Below, piece by piece: positions 9,433-19,859 of a stretch of 64,000 nucleotides of DNA. Within the stretch, counting starts at the first letter, position 1. Every line of letters starts with the position of its first letter. The notes beneath the pieces are model-generated. The model saw only the letters and a list, made by a program, of their open reading frames with translations. It was not told where the DNA came from and made no database searches. A program made the translations under genes and the position numbers. Source of the DNA: Magnetospirillum sp. SS-4 (lineage in GTDB: Bacteria; Pseudomonadota; Alphaproteobacteria; Rhodospirillales; Magnetospirillaceae); the NCBI RefSeq assembly GCF_902729425.1, contig NZ_LR746531.1, positions 1-64,000 on the forward strand, written 5' to 3'.

Positions 9433-10662
9433 TCAGGTCCGGTAGGAACCGTTGATGTCGATATAGGCGTGGGTCAGGTCGCAGGTCCACACCGTCGCCT
9501 TGCCCTTGCCGACCCCCACGTCGGCCTCGATGACGATGGTCCGGCCCTTCATGTGGGCGGCCACCGGCGCCTCGTCGTAATCGGGCGCCATCTCGCCCTT
9601 GTCGGCCACCAGGATTCCTCCCATGCGGATCGAAAGGCGGTCGCGGTCGGCTTTCTCGCCGGCCTTGCCGATGGCGGCGACCACCCGGCCCCAATTGGCG
9701 TCCTCGCCGGCCACCGCTGTCTTGACCAGCGGCGAATTGGCGATGGACAGGCCGATCCTGCGGGCCGCCCGCCGGCTGGCGGCACCGGTCACGGTGATGG
9801 CGACGAACTTGGTGGCGCCTTCGCCGTCCCGCACCACCTGATGGGCCAGATCAGTCAGCAGGTCGAACAGCTTGGCCTTGAAATCGGCCAAGCGCCGGTC
9901 CTTGGCGTCCTTGATCACCGTATTGCCGGCCTTGGCGGTAGCGAACAGCATCAAGGTGTCGCTGGTCGAGGTGTCGCTGTCCACGGTGATGCAGTTGAAC
10001 GAGCGGTCGACCCCCTTGGACAGCAGATCCTGAAGCACCTCGGCCGGCAAGGCGGCGTCGGTGAAGACGTAGGACAGCATGGTCGCCATGTCGGGGGCGA
10101 TCATGCCCGCCCCCTTGGCGATGCCGTTGATGGTGACGGTGGTGCCGTCGATCACGGCGGTGCGGCTGGCGCCCTTGGGATAGGTGTCGGTGGTCATGAT
10201 GGCCGAGGCCGCCTCGAACCAGGAATCGGCCTTCAGCTTGCCCCGGACCTCGGCCAGGGCGGCGGTGATCTTCTCGTCGGGCAGCCGGATGCCGATGGTG
10301 CCGGTCGACGCGACATAGACCTCGCGGGCCTTGCACCCGGCGACCCTGGCGGCCTCGTCCACCGTGCGCCGCACCGAGGCCTCGCCCACCGAGCCGGTAA
10401 AGGCGTTGGCGTTGCCGGAATTGACCACCAGCACGCGGGCGCGGCCCTTGGCGACGGCCTTGCGACACCAGTCCACCGGGGCCGACGCGGTCAGCGAGCG
10501 GGTGAAGACGCCGGCGGCGGTGGTGCCCTCGGCCATCTCGACCATCAGCAGGTCGGTGCGGCCGGCATAGCGGACGCCGCAGGCATGGCTGGCCAGGGTG
10601 ACGCCCCGGATCACGGGCATGTCGGGAAAACGGGCGGGAGCAAGCGGCGAGACGGTGGTCAT
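9433..10662 (-). CDS. argJ: Bifunctional glutamate N-acetyltransferase / N-acetylglutamate synthase ArgJ
   Basis: ArgJ moves acetyl from N-acetylornithine to glutamate (cyclic arginine pathway) and can also use acetyl-CoA. The 409-residue precursor contains [15 protein letters not shown]194 in this motif is the residue where ArgJ cleaves itself into alpha and beta chains and is the catalytic nucleophile. [10 protein letters not shown] (81-90) and the C-terminal [11 protein letters not shown] are also family signatures. The start at 10662 gives the usual N-terminus; the longer open frame upstream has no support. The parvulin gene lies 64 bases upstream on the same strand and is probably co-transcribed. 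Confidence 0.96.
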   Translation of the reverse strand: MTTVSPLAPARFPDMPVIRGVTLASHACGVRYAGRTDLLMVEMAEGTTAAGVFTRSLTASAPVDWCRKAVAKGRARVLVVNSGNANAFTGSVGEASVRRTVDEAARVAGCKAREVYVASTGTIGIRLPDEKITAALAEVRGKLKADSWFEAASAIMTTDTYPKGASRTAVIDGTTVTINGIAKGAGMIAPDMATMLSYVFTDAALPAEVLQDLLSKGVDRSFNCITVDSDTSTSDTLMLFATAKAGNTVIKDAKDRRLADFKAKLFDLLTDLAHQVVRDGEGATKFVAITVTGAASRRAARRIGLSIANSPLVKTAVAGEDANWGRVVAAIGKAGEKADRDRLSIRMGGILVADKGEMAPDYDEAPVAAHMKGRTIVIEADVGVGKGKATVWTCDLTHAYIDINGSYRT

Positions 10663-10726
10663 GACGGTCGTTCCTGTGAGCCGGCCGGAACCGGGCCTGC
10701 GCCCGGCTCCGGCCTTCCTTTGCGAC

Positions 10727-11572
10727 TTAGTTCCGGGGCGCCTCGCCCATCGGGGCGCCGTCGGGAGTGAAGCGCTTGATCTTGGCCTTCTCGCGCAGGT
10801 CGCCGACCAGCTTGTTCTGGATGCCGGAGGCGATTTCCTGGGCGACCATCGGCTTGGCCTTGTCGAACGGCGGAATCGAGGACATGCGCTTGTCCTCGAC
10901 CTTGATGACGTGATAGCCAAACTGGCTCTTCACCGGGGTCTTGGACAGTTCGCCCGGACGCATGGCGAAGGCGGCGTTGGCGAATTCCGGCACCATGTCG
11001 CCCTTGGTGAAGTAGCCGAGATCGCCGCCGGGGGCCTGATCCTTCGAGCGGGTCTTGGCCAGTTCGGCGAAATCGACGCCACGGGTCAGCTCGGCGATGA
11101 TCGAACGGGCGGCCTCCTCGGTTTCCACCAGGATATGGCGGGCGCGCACCTCCTCGGCCGGGACGAAATCCTTGACCAGCTGGTCATAGCGCGCCTTGAC
11201 GGCTGCGTCGCCGATGCTGGGCTTGACCTTCTTCTGCATGTAGGCCTGGGTCAGGATCTGCATCTCGATCTTCTTCAGCGCCGCCTTGACCTCGGGGTCG
11301 GCGTCCAGCTTTTCCTTCTTGGCCTGCTCGTAGACCAGCTGGTTGTTGATGGCGACCTCCAGCAGCATCTCGTAGGGCGCCTTGGCGCCGTCGGGCCCCA
11401 TCTGACGGGCGAAATCGGCCAGGGCGGACAGCCTGACGTCGGCACCGTTGACGTTGGCGACCACGGTGTCCTTCTTGCCGGCGTCGGCGGAGAACGCGGG
11501 GCTGGCGGCCAGCCCCGCCGCCATGGCAAGGGCGAGGGCAAGGGCGGAGCGGCGCGCGAACAGCGTCATCAT
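10727..11572 (-). CDS. Periplasmic parvulin-type peptidyl-prolyl cis-trans isomerase
   Basis: The 281-residue protein starts with a Sec signal peptide ending near ASPAFSADA. An N-terminal SurA/PrsA-like helical chaperone region follows. The parvulin domain (about 140-240) has [34 protein letters not shown] and [12 protein letters not shown]. It should help outer-membrane and secreted proteins fold in the periplasm. The first of two consecutive ATGs (11572) is used, with AGAAGGAT upstream. It precedes argJ in the same direction. Confidence 0.92.
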   Translation of the reverse strand: MMTLFARRSALALALAMAAGLAASPAFSADAGKKDTVVANVNGADVRLSALADFARQMGPDGAKAPYEMLLEVAINNQLVYEQAKKEKLDADPEVKAALKKIEMQILTQAYMQKKVKPSIGDAAVKARYDQLVKDFVPAEEVRARHILVETEEAARSIIAELTRGVDFAELAKTRSKDQAPGGDLGYFTKGDMVPEFANAAFAMRPGELSKTPVKSQFGYHVIKVEDKRMSSIPPFDKAKPMVAQEIASGIQNKLVGDLREKAKIKRFTPDGAPMGEAPRN

Positions 11573-11885
11573 GGGCGAATCATCCTTCTCGTCGCGAGAC
11601 CGGGGGCGACAGCCGCTCCGGCCGGGATATCCATGCCGGGTATGAAGCACAACCGCGCAGGCCACACAAGTACCGGCTTGGGTGATATGCGCCGAGGCCG
11701 TTTCCCGACTCGACGCCTCTCCCCGAGGCCAGACCGCAATCGCCCTGATCGCGACAAGTAAAGTCAAATCAATAATCCACCATGCTGCGCTGCGAAAAAT
11801 ATGTATCAATCACAATCGGGCAGGATAGCGGAGTGAGTTCTGTCCAGGCCATTCGGATATTACTTAACCATCAATCAGGGTAACC

Positions 11886-11918
11886 CCGCCCCAATACCTT
11901 TGGGTAGGGCGGCGTTTT
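11886..11918 (+). terminator. Orphan plus-strand terminator-like hairpin in the prolyl isomerase/gap intergenic region
   Basis: CCGCCC (11886-11891) pairs with GGGCGG (11907-11912) around an inner TACC/GGTA stem, and TTTT follows at 11915-11918. No plus-strand protein gene lies upstream of it, since argJ and the isomerase both read leftwards. It may end a small RNA or be a leader element of gap. The rest of the 542-base gap between 11573 and 12114 is AT-richer than its surroundings in 11760-11960 and must hold the divergent promoters; I could not place them with confidence. Confidence 0.5.
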
Positions 11919-11946
11919 AGTGTGAATTTGTTATACGCATGATTGA

Positions 11947-13116
<1,170 letters not shown>

Positions 13117-13185
13117 GACCGACGGGGCAATCGGGCGAGCCGCTTCCGGGGCTCGCCCATCCGCGAGATTTCAGGAGACCGGGCC

Positions 13186-14406
13186 ATGTTCAGGACCATC
13201 GACAAGCTCGACGTCAAGGGCAAGCGGGTGCTGGTGCGCTCCGACCTCAACGTCCCGGCCAAGGACGGCAAGGTCACCGACACCACCCGCATCGACCGCT
13301 CGGCAGCCACGCTGACCGAATTGGCCGCCAAGGGGGCCAAGGTCATCGTTCTCACCCATTTCGGCCGCCCCAAGGGCCGCGAGGACAAGTACTCCCAGAA
13401 GCTTCTGGTCGAGCCGCTGTCCAAGGCGGTGGGCAAGCCGGTGGCCTGGGCCGACGACTGCATCGGGCCGGAGGCGGAAACGCTGATCGCCGCCATGAAG
13501 GACGGCGACATCGCCCTGCTGGAGAACGTCCGCTTCCATCCCGACGAAGAGCAGAACGGCTTCGACTTCGCCAAGACCCTGGCCGGCCTCGGCGATGTCT
13601 ACGTCAACGACGCCTTTTCCACCGCGCATCGGGCGCATGCCTCCACCGAGGGGTTGGCCCGGCTGCTGCCGGCCGCCGCCGGCCGGCTGATGCAGGCCGA
13701 ACTGGAAGCGCTGGGCAAAGCGCTGGAGCATCCGGAAAAGCCGGTGGCCGCCATCGTCGGCGGCGCCAAGGTTTCCACCAAGCTGGACCTGCTGGGCAAT
13801 CTGGTGGCCCGGGTCGATTACCTGATCATCGGCGGCGGCATGGCCAACACCTTCCTGTTCGCCCAGGGTAAGTCGGTCGGCAGGTCGCTGTGCGAAAAGG
13901 AGATGGCCGACACGGCGCGCGAAATCCTCGAAAAGGCCAAGGCCGCCAAGTGCCACATCGTGCTGCCCACCGATGCGGTGGTGGCGGCCGAATTCGCCGA
14001 GAACGCCCCCAGCCGGGTGGTTTCGGTGGACGCGGTGCCCGACGACATGATGATCCTCGATGCCGGCCCGGCCTCGGCCGAGGCGGTGATCGACCGTCTG
14101 GGCGGCTGCAAGACCCTGGTGTGGAACGGCCCGTTCGGCGCCTTCGAGATCAAGCCGTTCGACGCCGCCACCAACGCGGTCGCCCAGTGGGCGGCCGAGC
14201 GCACCCGCCAAGGCAGGCTGCTGACCGTGGCCGGCGGCGGCGACACCGTCTCGGCCCTGGCCAAGGCGGGGGTGGAGGACAAGTTCTCCTACGTCTCCAC
14301 CGCCGGCGGCGCCTTCCTGGAATGGCTGGAGGGCAAGGAACTGCCGGGCGTCGCCGCCCTGCACGTCAAGCCGGAGTCCGGCGGCTGCATGTGCGCCGGT
14401 CATTGA
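13186..14406 (+). CDS. pgk: Phosphoglycerate kinase
   Basis: The 406-residue cytosolic kinase moves phosphate between 1,3-bisphosphoglycerate and ADP. The N-terminal substrate domain has [12 protein letters not shown] and LTHFGRPKG. The C-terminal nucleotide domain has [12 protein letters not shown], the hinge segment [10 protein letters not shown] and the terminal [20 protein letters not shown] ribosome-binding site precedes the ATG. It is the second gene after gap, presumably co-transcribed. Confidence 0.97.
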   Translation: MFRTIDKLDVKGKRVLVRSDLNVPAKDGKVTDTTRIDRSAATLTELAAKGAKVIVLTHFGRPKGREDKYSQKLLVEPLSKAVGKPVAWADDCIGPEAETLIAAMKDGDIALLENVRFHPDEEQNGFDFAKTLAGLGDVYVNDAFSTAHRAHASTEGLARLLPAAAGRLMQAELEALGKALEHPEKPVAAIVGGAKVSTKLDLLGNLVARVDYLIIGGGMANTFLFAQGKSVGRSLCEKEMADTAREILEKAKAAKCHIVLPTDAVVAAEFAENAPSRVVSVDAVPDDMMILDAGPASAEAVIDRLGGCKTLVWNGPFGAFEIKPFDAATNAVAQWAAERTRQGRLLTVAGGGDTVSALAKAGVEDKFSYVSTAGGAFLEWLEGKELPGVAALHVKPESGGCMCAGH

Positions 14407-14412
14407 TTATTC

Positions 14413-14463
14413 CCCCGTCACCTCGCCCTTCGAGGCTTCGCGCCTCAGGGTGAGGTGACGGGG
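14413..14463. repeat. Large imperfect palindrome after pgk
   Basis: CCCCGTCACCTC (14413-14424) is perfectly inverted at 14452-14463, with a further partly paired core (TCGAGGC/GCCTCA). No T-run follows. It may be a dispersed palindromic element that also limits read-through from pgk. Confidence 0.5.
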
Positions 14464-14501
14464 AACGCCGGCGCGATCCCCATCCCGACCGTCAATCAAG
14501 C

Positions 14502-14545
14502 CCTCATCCTGAGGAGGCCCGCCAGGGTCGTCTCGAAGGATGAGG
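14502..14545. repeat. Intergenic palindromic repeat in front of cobM
   Basis: CCTCATCCT (14502-14510) and AGGATGAGG (14537-14545) bracket a core GAGGAGGCCCGCCAGGG. From memory this resembles a repeat type scattered between genes in many alphaproteobacterial genomes; only one copy lies in this window. Confidence 0.5.
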
Positions 14546-14561
14546 CCTTCCGGAACAAGCC

Positions 14562-15323
14562 ATGACCGTTCATTTCATCGGTGCCGGACCGGGGGCTCCC
14601 GACCTGATCACGGTCCGCGGCCTGAAACTGATCCGGTCCTGCCCGGTGGTGCTCTATGCCGGTTCGCTGGTGCCGGCCGAGATCGTCGCCGAGGCGGCGC
14701 CCGACGCCCGCGTGGTCGATACCGCGCCCTTGGACCTGGACCAGATCGTCGCCGAGATTGAGGCCGCACACGCCAAGGGTCTGGACGTGGCCCGCGTTCA
14801 TTCCGGCGATCCCTCGCTGTACGGCGCCATCGCCGAGCAGATGCGCCGGCTGGACGCCCTGGGCATCGCCTATGACGTGACGCCGGGGGTGCCGGCCTTC
14901 GCCGCCGCCGCCGCCGCGCTGTGCACCGAGCTCACCCTGCCCGACATCAGCCAGACGGTGATTCTGACCCGGACCTCGGTGCGCTCGTCGGCCATGCCCA
15001 ACAACGAGGACCTCGCCACCCTGGGACGCAGCGGCGCGACCCTCGCCATCCATCTGTCGGTGACCAATCTCGCCCATGTGGTCAAGGAACTGAGCCCGCT
15101 CTACGGCGAGGATTGCCCGGTGGTCGTCGCCTTCCGGGTGGGCTGGCCGGACCAGACCTTCATCCGGGGCACCCTGGCCGACATCCGCGACAAGGTGAAG
15201 GCGGCGGGTCTGACCCGCACCGCCCTGATCCTGGTGGGCCGCGTGCTGAGCGAGGAGGCCGATTTCACCGATTCACGGCTCTACGCCGCCGACCACACCC
15301 ATGTGCTGCGGCCGGGAGCGTAG
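14562..15323 (+). CDS. cobM: Precorrin-4 C11-methyltransferase
   Basis: The 253-residue tetrapyrrole methylase opens with [18 protein letters not shown] and AGSLVP, and has [14 protein letters not shown] and a central DVTPGVPAF. These are the SAM- and substrate-binding loops of the CobM/CbiF branch, which methylates C11 of the corrin precursor. cobK and cbiD lie 0.5-2 kb downstream on the other strand, with cobA and cobB near 27-30 kb, so cobalamin genes are clustered but broken up by other genes. With CbiD present, calling it CbiF would be equally valid. Confidence 0.92.
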   Translation: MTVHFIGAGPGAPDLITVRGLKLIRSCPVVLYAGSLVPAEIVAEAAPDARVVDTAPLDLDQIVAEIEAAHAKGLDVARVHSGDPSLYGAIAEQMRRLDALGIAYDVTPGVPAFAAAAAALCTELTLPDISQTVILTRTSVRSSAMPNNEDLATLGRSGATLAIHLSVTNLAHVVKELSPLYGEDCPVVVAFRVGWPDQTFIRGTLADIRDKVKAAGLTRTALILVGRVLSEEADFTDSRLYAADHTHVLRPGA

Positions 15324-15325
15324 GC

Positions 15326-15607
15326 TCAGCGTTTCTCGGCGGCCCTGTAGACCAGATTGCGGTCGCGCTTTCCCACGGCGATGACGACCACGACGACTTC
15401 GGCATCGCGAACCTCGTAGACCAGGCGATAGCCGGCACTGCGCAGCTTGATCTTGTAGCGGTCGGGATGGCCGGCCAGCTTGGCCGATGGCACGCGGGGA
15501 TTGTCCAGGCGCTCGGCCAGCTTCTTCTTGAACTGTTCGCGAGCGGCGTTGTCGAGCTTGCGCCACTCCTTCAGGGCTTCATCGAGGAAGCCGAGGTCAA
15601 AGCTCAT
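15326..15607 (-). CDS. RelE/ParE-family toxin
   Basis: The 93-residue basic protein follows the RelE pattern: an N-terminal helix pair (FLDEALKEWRKLDNAAREQFKKKL), then PSAKLAG, a YKIKLRSAGYRLVYEV strand pair and a VVIAVGKRDRNLVY end. In RelE-type mRNA interferases the arginines and terminal tyrosine of these segments act in ribosome-dependent mRNA cleavage. It overlaps the antitoxin gene by 11 bases and is read second, so it is translationally coupled to it. Confidence 0.88.
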   Translation of the reverse strand: MSFDLGFLDEALKEWRKLDNAAREQFKKKLAERLDNPRVPSAKLAGHPDRYKIKLRSAGYRLVYEVRDAEVVVVVIAVGKRDRNLVYRAAEKR

Positions 15608-15845
15608 CCAGCGTCACCTTGATGACAGGCTGGTCGCGCCTGGCATCGGCCAGCGCGTTCAGTTCCAGATCCTCCAGCCGCTCCATCAGGGCTTCGTAAG
15701 CCTTGGCTGGAACGCAGTAGAACGCCGGTTCGTTACGGTTGAGAATGGCCACCGGAGCCCCGTCGCCCGCCGCCATGGTGCCCATGGGATTGCGCTTCAG
15801 TTCGGATACGCTGGCCGTCACGTCCGTCAGGATCAGGTGAGTCAT
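15597..15845 (-). CDS. Phd/YefM-type antitoxin
   Basis: The 82-residue protein has a Phd/YefM-like DNA-binding N-terminus (TASVSELKRNPMGTM, then APVAILNRNEPAFYCVPAKAYEAL). The acidic C-terminal tail (LEDLELNALADARRD) should bind and neutralise the toxin. It is the first gene of the pair, as usual, so it is made ahead of the toxin and can repress the shared promoter. Candidate operator repeats lie just upstream. Confidence 0.86.
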   Translation of the reverse strand: MTHLILTDVTASVSELKRNPMGTMAAGDGAPVAILNRNEPAFYCVPAKAYEALMERLEDLELNALADARRDQPVIKVTLDEL

Positions 15846-15857
15846 GACCGTCTCTTG

Positions 15858-15888
15858 GTGCTATGAACAGCACTCATATTAGCACTCA
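15858..15888 (-). promoter_or_regulatory. Probable operator of the toxin-antitoxin operon
   Basis: GTGCT (15858-15862) and AGCAC (15869-15873) form an inverted repeat with a 6-base spacer, and AGCACTCA is repeated directly at 15869 and 15881. On the minus strand a TAATAT -10-like hexamer lies between the repeats. This is the usual setting for autoregulation by an antitoxin-toxin complex. The element overlaps the last codons of cobK. Confidence 0.45.
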
Positions 15889-16622
15889 TCAGAGGGCCGA
15901 TCCAAGCGCAACCATTCCACCGCCGCCGCCACCGAGTCCACGGCTGCCCCCGCGGGCGGCGCGGGGCGGCGGATCATCAGCACCGGAATGCCGAGATGGC
16001 GGGCGGCGGCGATCTTGCCATAGGTCGCTGAACCGCCCGAGGCCTTGCTGACCAGGACGTCGATGCGGTGCTCGGCCATCAGCGCCCGCTCGGCCGCCTC
16101 GGCGAAGGGCGGCCGGCCGGTGATCACGGCGTGATCGGCCAGCGGCAAGGGTCCGGCCGTCAGCAGCCGCACCAGGAACCACACGTCGGGCACGGGGGCG
16201 AAGGCGGCGACCTCGCCGGCTCCGACGGTGAGAAAGGCGCGCCGGCCCAGACCGGGCAGAACCGCCGCCGCCCCGGCCATGTCAGCCACCTCGGTCCAGC
16301 GATCCTCGGGGTGGCGGGGCCATTCCGGGCGGCGCAGCATCAGGCGGGGGATGCCCAGCGCGGCGCAGGCGGTTCCGGCATGGGCCGAGATGCGGGCGGC
16401 GAAGGGGTGGGTGGCGTCGATCACCCGTCCGATGGCCTCGGTCCGCAGGAAGGCCTCCAGCCCGGCGGCGCCGCCGAAACCGCCCACCCGCACCCGTCCC
16501 GGCAAACTTGGAATTCCGGCGCGGCCAGCCAGCGAAGTGACGGTCTCGATCCGGCCGGCGACGGCGCGGGCCAGGGCGGCGGCCTCGGCCGTTCCTCCCA
16601 GTATGAGGAGTTTACCCGGCAC
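15879..16622 (-). CDS. cobK: Precorrin-6A reductase
   Basis: The 247-residue protein matches CobK/CbiJ: KLLILGGTAEAAALA at the N-terminus, DATHPFAARIS in the middle (substrate side) and LVSKASGGSATYGKI near the C-terminus. It uses NADPH to reduce precorrin-6A to the dihydro form. The start overlaps the cbiD stop by 11 bases, so the pair is translationally coupled in the order cbiD-cobK. Confidence 0.92.
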   Translation of the reverse strand: MPGKLLILGGTAEAAALARAVAGRIETVTSLAGRAGIPSLPGRVRVGGFGGAAGLEAFLRTEAIGRVIDATHPFAARISAHAGTACAALGIPRLMLRRPEWPRHPEDRWTEVADMAGAAAVLPGLGRRAFLTVGAGEVAAFAPVPDVWFLVRLLTAGPLPLADHAVITGRPPFAEAAERALMAEHRIDVLVSKASGGSATYGKIAAARHLGIPVLMIRRPAPPAGAAVDSVAAAVEWLRLDRPSDEC

Positions 16623-17643
16623 GGCCCACCACCTTTCCCGCCCGGTCGATGGCGATCACCTCGACCCGGGTGCCGCCCGACAGCACCGCCAGCGCCGTCT
16701 CGCGCGCCCGCCGCGCCACCAGATCGCCCAGGGGCAGACCGCCGGCCAGGGCCAGGACCTGGGCGGCGCTGGCATCGGCCTCCATCGGGAGCGGGCGGCC
16801 CAGCTCGGCCAGCAATCCGGCGAGGAAACCGACATCCACCCGGCTGGCACCCGAATGCAGGTCCAGTTCTCCCGCCGCCAGCTTGGCCAGCTTGGCGAAG
16901 CCACCCACCAGAATCAGCCGTTCCACCGGGGCACGGCGCAGATATTTCAGCACCGCGCCGGCCATGTCGCCCATGTCGATCAGAGCCGGATCGGGGGGCG
17001 AGAACAGCCGGCGGGCGGCGGCTTCCGAGGTCTTGCCGGTCACCGCGACGACATGGTCCAGCCCCAGGGCGCGGGCGACGTCGATGCCCCGGTGGATGGA
17101 ATGGACCCAGGCGGAACAGGAATAGGGGATGACCACCCCGGTGGTGCCCAGGATGGACAGCCCGCCCCGGATGCCCAGCCGGCCGTTCAGCGTCCGGGCG
17201 GCCAACGCCTCGCCGCCGGGAATGGACAGCGTCACCACCACGTCGGCGGGACCGAGATTGTCCATGATCTGTCGGCGCGGCCCCGGATTGATGGCGGCCT
17301 CGCCCGGCGGGACCGGCAGGCCCGGCAGGGTGACGGTTCCCACCCCGTCCCCGGCCCGGAACACGATGCCGCTGCCGGGAGGCGCCGGCTCGACGCAGGC
17401 GATGATCTCGGCGCCATGGGTGACGTCTGGATCGTCGCCGGCGTCCTTGATCACCCCGGCGACGGCGCGGCCGGGCTCAAGCCGCTTGCGCGACAGGGCA
17501 AACGACGGGGTCTCGCCCCTGGGCAGGCGGATGGCGACGGGATCGGGAAAGCCGTCGCCCCGCAACGCCTGCCAGGCGGCCTTGGCGGCGGCGGCGGCGC
17601 AGGCGCCGGTGGTCCATCCCTTGCGGAGCGGGGCGTCAGTCAT
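16612..17643 (-). CDS. cbiD: Cobalt-precorrin-5B C1-methyltransferase CbiD
   Basis: The 343-residue protein opens with RKGWTTGACAAAAAKAA, the CbiD signature, and contains VIKDAGDDPDVTHGAEI and GTTGVVIPYSCSAW. CbiD methylates C1 in the early-cobalt (anaerobic) cobalamin route and is unrelated to the aerobic enzyme CobF. It begins just downstream of the moxR stop (10 bases) and is followed with overlap by cobK. This points to an anaerobic-type or mosaic corrin pathway. Confidence 0.93.
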   Translation of the reverse strand: MTDAPLRKGWTTGACAAAAAKAAWQALRGDGFPDPVAIRLPRGETPSFALSRKRLEPGRAVAGVIKDAGDDPDVTHGAEIIACVEPAPPGSGIVFRAGDGVGTVTLPGLPVPPGEAAINPGPRRQIMDNLGPADVVVTLSIPGGEALAARTLNGRLGIRGGLSILGTTGVVIPYSCSAWVHSIHRGIDVARALGLDHVVAVTGKTSEAAARRLFSPPDPALIDMGDMAGAVLKYLRRAPVERLILVGGFAKLAKLAAGELDLHSGASRVDVGFLAGLLAELGRPLPMEADASAAQVLALAGGLPLGDLVARRARETALAVLSGGTRVEVIAIDRAGKVVGRAG

Positions 17644-17652
17644 GGCCGCCGC

Positions 17653-18663
17653 TCAGCCGACGACGCCATCCACCAGGGCGGAGATCACCTCGTCCATGGT
17701 GACGCCGTCGGCGCGGGCGGCGAAACCCAGCGCCATGCGGTGACGCAGGATGGGCGGCGCCAGGGCGGCGACGTCGTCCAGCGACGGACTGAGCCGGCCT
17801 TGCAGCAGGGCACGGGCCCGCACCGCCAGCATCAGCGCCTGGGCGGCGCGGGGGCCGGGCCCCCAGGCGACGGCGGCCCTGACCAGATCCAGCCCGGACC
17901 CGTCCGGCCGGCCGGCCCGCACCAGGGCCAGGATGCCGTCGACGATCCCGTCGGCCACCGGCAGCCGCCGGACCAGCGCCTGGGCGGCCAGCAACTCGGC
18001 GGCGGTCATCACCGGCCGGGCCTGGGGCTGGGCGGCGCCGGTGGTCTCGATCAGCATGCGGCGCTCGGCGGCGCGGTCGGGATAGCCCACGTCGATCTGC
18101 ATCAGGAAGCGGTCAAGCTGGGCCTCGGGCAACGGATAGGTTCCCTCCTGCTCCAGCGGGTTCTGGGTGGCGAGAACGTGGAACGGCGACGGCAGATCGT
18201 GCGAGATTCCGGCGATGCTGACCCGGCTTTCCTGCATGGCCTGCAACAGGGCCGACTGTGTGCGCGGGCTGGCGCGGTTGATCTCGTCGGCCATCAGCAA
18301 CTGGCAGAACACCGGCCCCTTGACGAATCGGAAGGCCCTTTCACCCGAGGGGCTTTCCTCCAGCACTTCCGATCCCAATATATCGGCAGGCATCAGATCG
18401 GGAGTGAACTGGACGCGGTTGTCGGCCAGTCCCAGGACGGTGCCAAGGGTCTGCACCAGCCGGGTCTTGGCCAGGCCGGGCAGACCGATCAACAGGGCGT
18501 GACCCCCTGCCAGCAGCGTGATAAGACTTTCGTCCATCACCCGCTCCTGGCCGAAAATCACCCGGCCGATCTCGGCGCGGGCCTCGGCCAGACGGGCTTC
18601 AAGGGCCTCGATGTCCGACAGCGGGGGATGGCCGCCGGAAGAAGACAGGATGACGGTGTTCAT
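17653..18663 (-). CDS. MoxR-family AAA+ ATPase
   Basis: The 336-residue protein has the MoxR layout. The Walker A is GLPGLAKTRL (about 60-70), LMADEINRASPRTQSALLQAMQE covers Walker B and the helix after it, and LATQNPLEQEGTYPLPEAQLDRF contains sensor 1. MoxR ATPases act as chaperones that insert cofactors or assemble complexes, normally with DUF58 and VWA partners. No such partner is adjacent here; cbiD and cobK follow on the same strand. The start at 18663 is 39 bases from the divergent DUF1285 gene. Confidence 0.9.
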   Translation of the reverse strand: MNTVILSSSGGHPPLSDIEALEARLAEARAEIGRVIFGQERVMDESLITLLAGGHALLIGLPGLAKTRLVQTLGTVLGLADNRVQFTPDLMPADILGSEVLEESPSGERAFRFVKGPVFCQLLMADEINRASPRTQSALLQAMQESRVSIAGISHDLPSPFHVLATQNPLEQEGTYPLPEAQLDRFLMQIDVGYPDRAAERRMLIETTGAAQPQARPVMTAAELLAAQALVRRLPVADGIVDGILALVRAGRPDGSGLDLVRAAVAWGPGPRAAQALMLAVRARALLQGRLSPSLDDVAALAPPILRHRMALGFAARADGVTMDEVISALVDGVVG

Positions 18664-18702
18664 GGGGGAGCACCTGAATTGGCGGAGGAGCGGCGGAGCG
18701 AC

Positions 18703-19230
18703 ATGCCTTCCCAGGATTTGGATTTCAACGGCGACCATCCCGGCGATTGCGGCGATCTCGGCATCAGCATCGACCGGCAGGGGCGTTGGTTCTACCACGG
18801 CACGCCGATCAACCGCAAAGAGATGGTCTGCCTGTTCGCCTCGGTGATGCATCGCGCCCCCGACGGCGGTTATCTTCTGATCACCCCTGGCGAGATGGGG
18901 CGGATCGAGGTCGAGGACGTCCCCTTCCTGGCGGTGGAGATGTTCGCCTGCGGCAGCGGCCGCGACAGGGTGATCAGCTTTCGCACCAACATGGACGAGA
19001 TGGTCACCGTCGACGCCGAACACCCGTTGCGCATCGAAACCGGCGACGGCACGGGGGAGCCCTCGCCATATGTCATGGTGCGCAATGGATTGGAGGCACG
19101 CCTGACCCGATCCGTGTACTATGACCTGGTCTCCCAGGGATGGGAGGAAGAGAGGGGAGACGAGAAAGTCTACGGGTTATGGAGCAGCGGGATATTCTTT
19201 CCACTGGGGAGGCTGGACCTTTCCGACTGA
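18703..19230 (+). CDS. DUF1285 domain protein
   Basis: The 175-residue soluble protein fits DUF1285: ISIDRQGRWFYHGTPINRKEMVCLFASVM at about 20-48, then a beta-rich C-terminal half with LITPGEMGRIEVEDVPFLA and GLEARLTRSVYYDLV. The function of the family is unknown. It begins a plus-strand run of overlapping genes (CoA pyrophosphatase, CCA transferase, a secreted protein). The ATG at 18703 follows GGAGGAGCGGCGGAGCG; the longer open frame upstream is antisense to moxR and cbiD and is not real. Confidence 0.85.
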   Translation: MPSQDLDFNGDHPGDCGDLGISIDRQGRWFYHGTPINRKEMVCLFASVMHRAPDGGYLLITPGEMGRIEVEDVPFLAVEMFACGSGRDRVISFRTNMDEMVTVDAEHPLRIETGDGTGEPSPYVMVRNGLEARLTRSVYYDLVSQGWEEERGDEKVYGLWSSGIFFPLGRLDLSD

Positions 19231-19859
19231 CCGGCGACGTCATCGCGCGGTGTCTGGCCCTGGGCTTCGACGCGCGCGGGCGTTCGGACATGGCCCTGGA
19301 AGCCATGATCGACGGCGGCGCCATCCGGCCCGGCGAGGCGGTCGACGACGAGGCGGAACTGACGGCGGCGGCGGTGCTGGTGCCGCTGGTCGAGCGACCC
19401 GGAGGGCTGAGCGTCATGCTGACCAAGCGCACCGCCCATCTGGCCCACCACCCCGGCCAGATCAGCTTTCCCGGCGGCCGGCTGGAAGAGGTCGACAACG
19501 GCGACCTGATCGCCTGCGCGCTTCGCGAAACCGCCGAGGAAGTCGGGCTGGACCCCGCCCTGATCCGGGTCCTGGGCCGCCTTGACGACTACGTCACCGG
19601 CACCGGCTTCATCGTCACCCCGGTGGTCGGACTGATCCGGCCGCCGTTCCAGTTGTCCCCCGATTCGTTCGAGGTGGCCGAGGTGTTCGAGGTGCCGCTG
19701 GATTTCGTCCTGGACCAGGCCAATCACAGCCTGGAACGGCGCGAGGTCCGGGGCCGCCAGCGGCCGTTCTGGGCGCTGACCTGGAACGACAGGCTGATCT
19801 GGGGCGCCACCGCCGGAATTCTCGTCAACCTGTCCGACGTGCTGGCGGATCGTGGCTAG
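19179..19859 (+). CDS. CoA pyrophosphatase-type Nudix hydrolase
   Basis: The protein is about 226 residues. VMLTKRTAHLAHHPGQISFPGG (the last part also the UPF0035-like extension) leads into the Nudix box LACALRETAEEVGL, with the glutamates for Mg2+. This extended box is typical of CoA/peroxisomal-type coenzyme A pyrophosphatases (YeaB/NudL-like), which split CoA to 4'-phosphopantetheine and ADP. The start is uncertain: 19179 overlaps DUF1285 by 52 bases, and an alternative ATG lies at 19140. The stop overlaps the CCA gene by 8 bases. Confidence 0.87.
   Translation: MEQRDILSTGEAGPFRLTGDVIARCLALGFDARGRSDMALEAMIDGGAIRPGEAVDDEAELTAAAVLVPLVERPGGLSVMLTKRTAHLAHHPGQISFPGGRLEEVDNGDLIACALRETAEEVGLDPALIRVLGRLDDYVTGTGFIVTPVVGLIRPPFQLSPDSFEVAEVFEVPLDFVLDQANHSLERREVRGRQRPFWALTWNDRLIWGATAGILVNLSDVLADRG

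Noticed and set aside
14407-15325. Cobalamin riboswitch near the cob genes
   Set aside because: No B12-box-like GCCACTG element or multi-stem leader was seen here or before cobA; only palindromic repeats are present.
16228-18702. Long plus-strand open frame upstream of and continuous with the DUF1285 gene
   Set aside because: It is antisense to cbiD and moxR and has low-complexity Gly/Gln/Arg content; the real gene starts at 18703.
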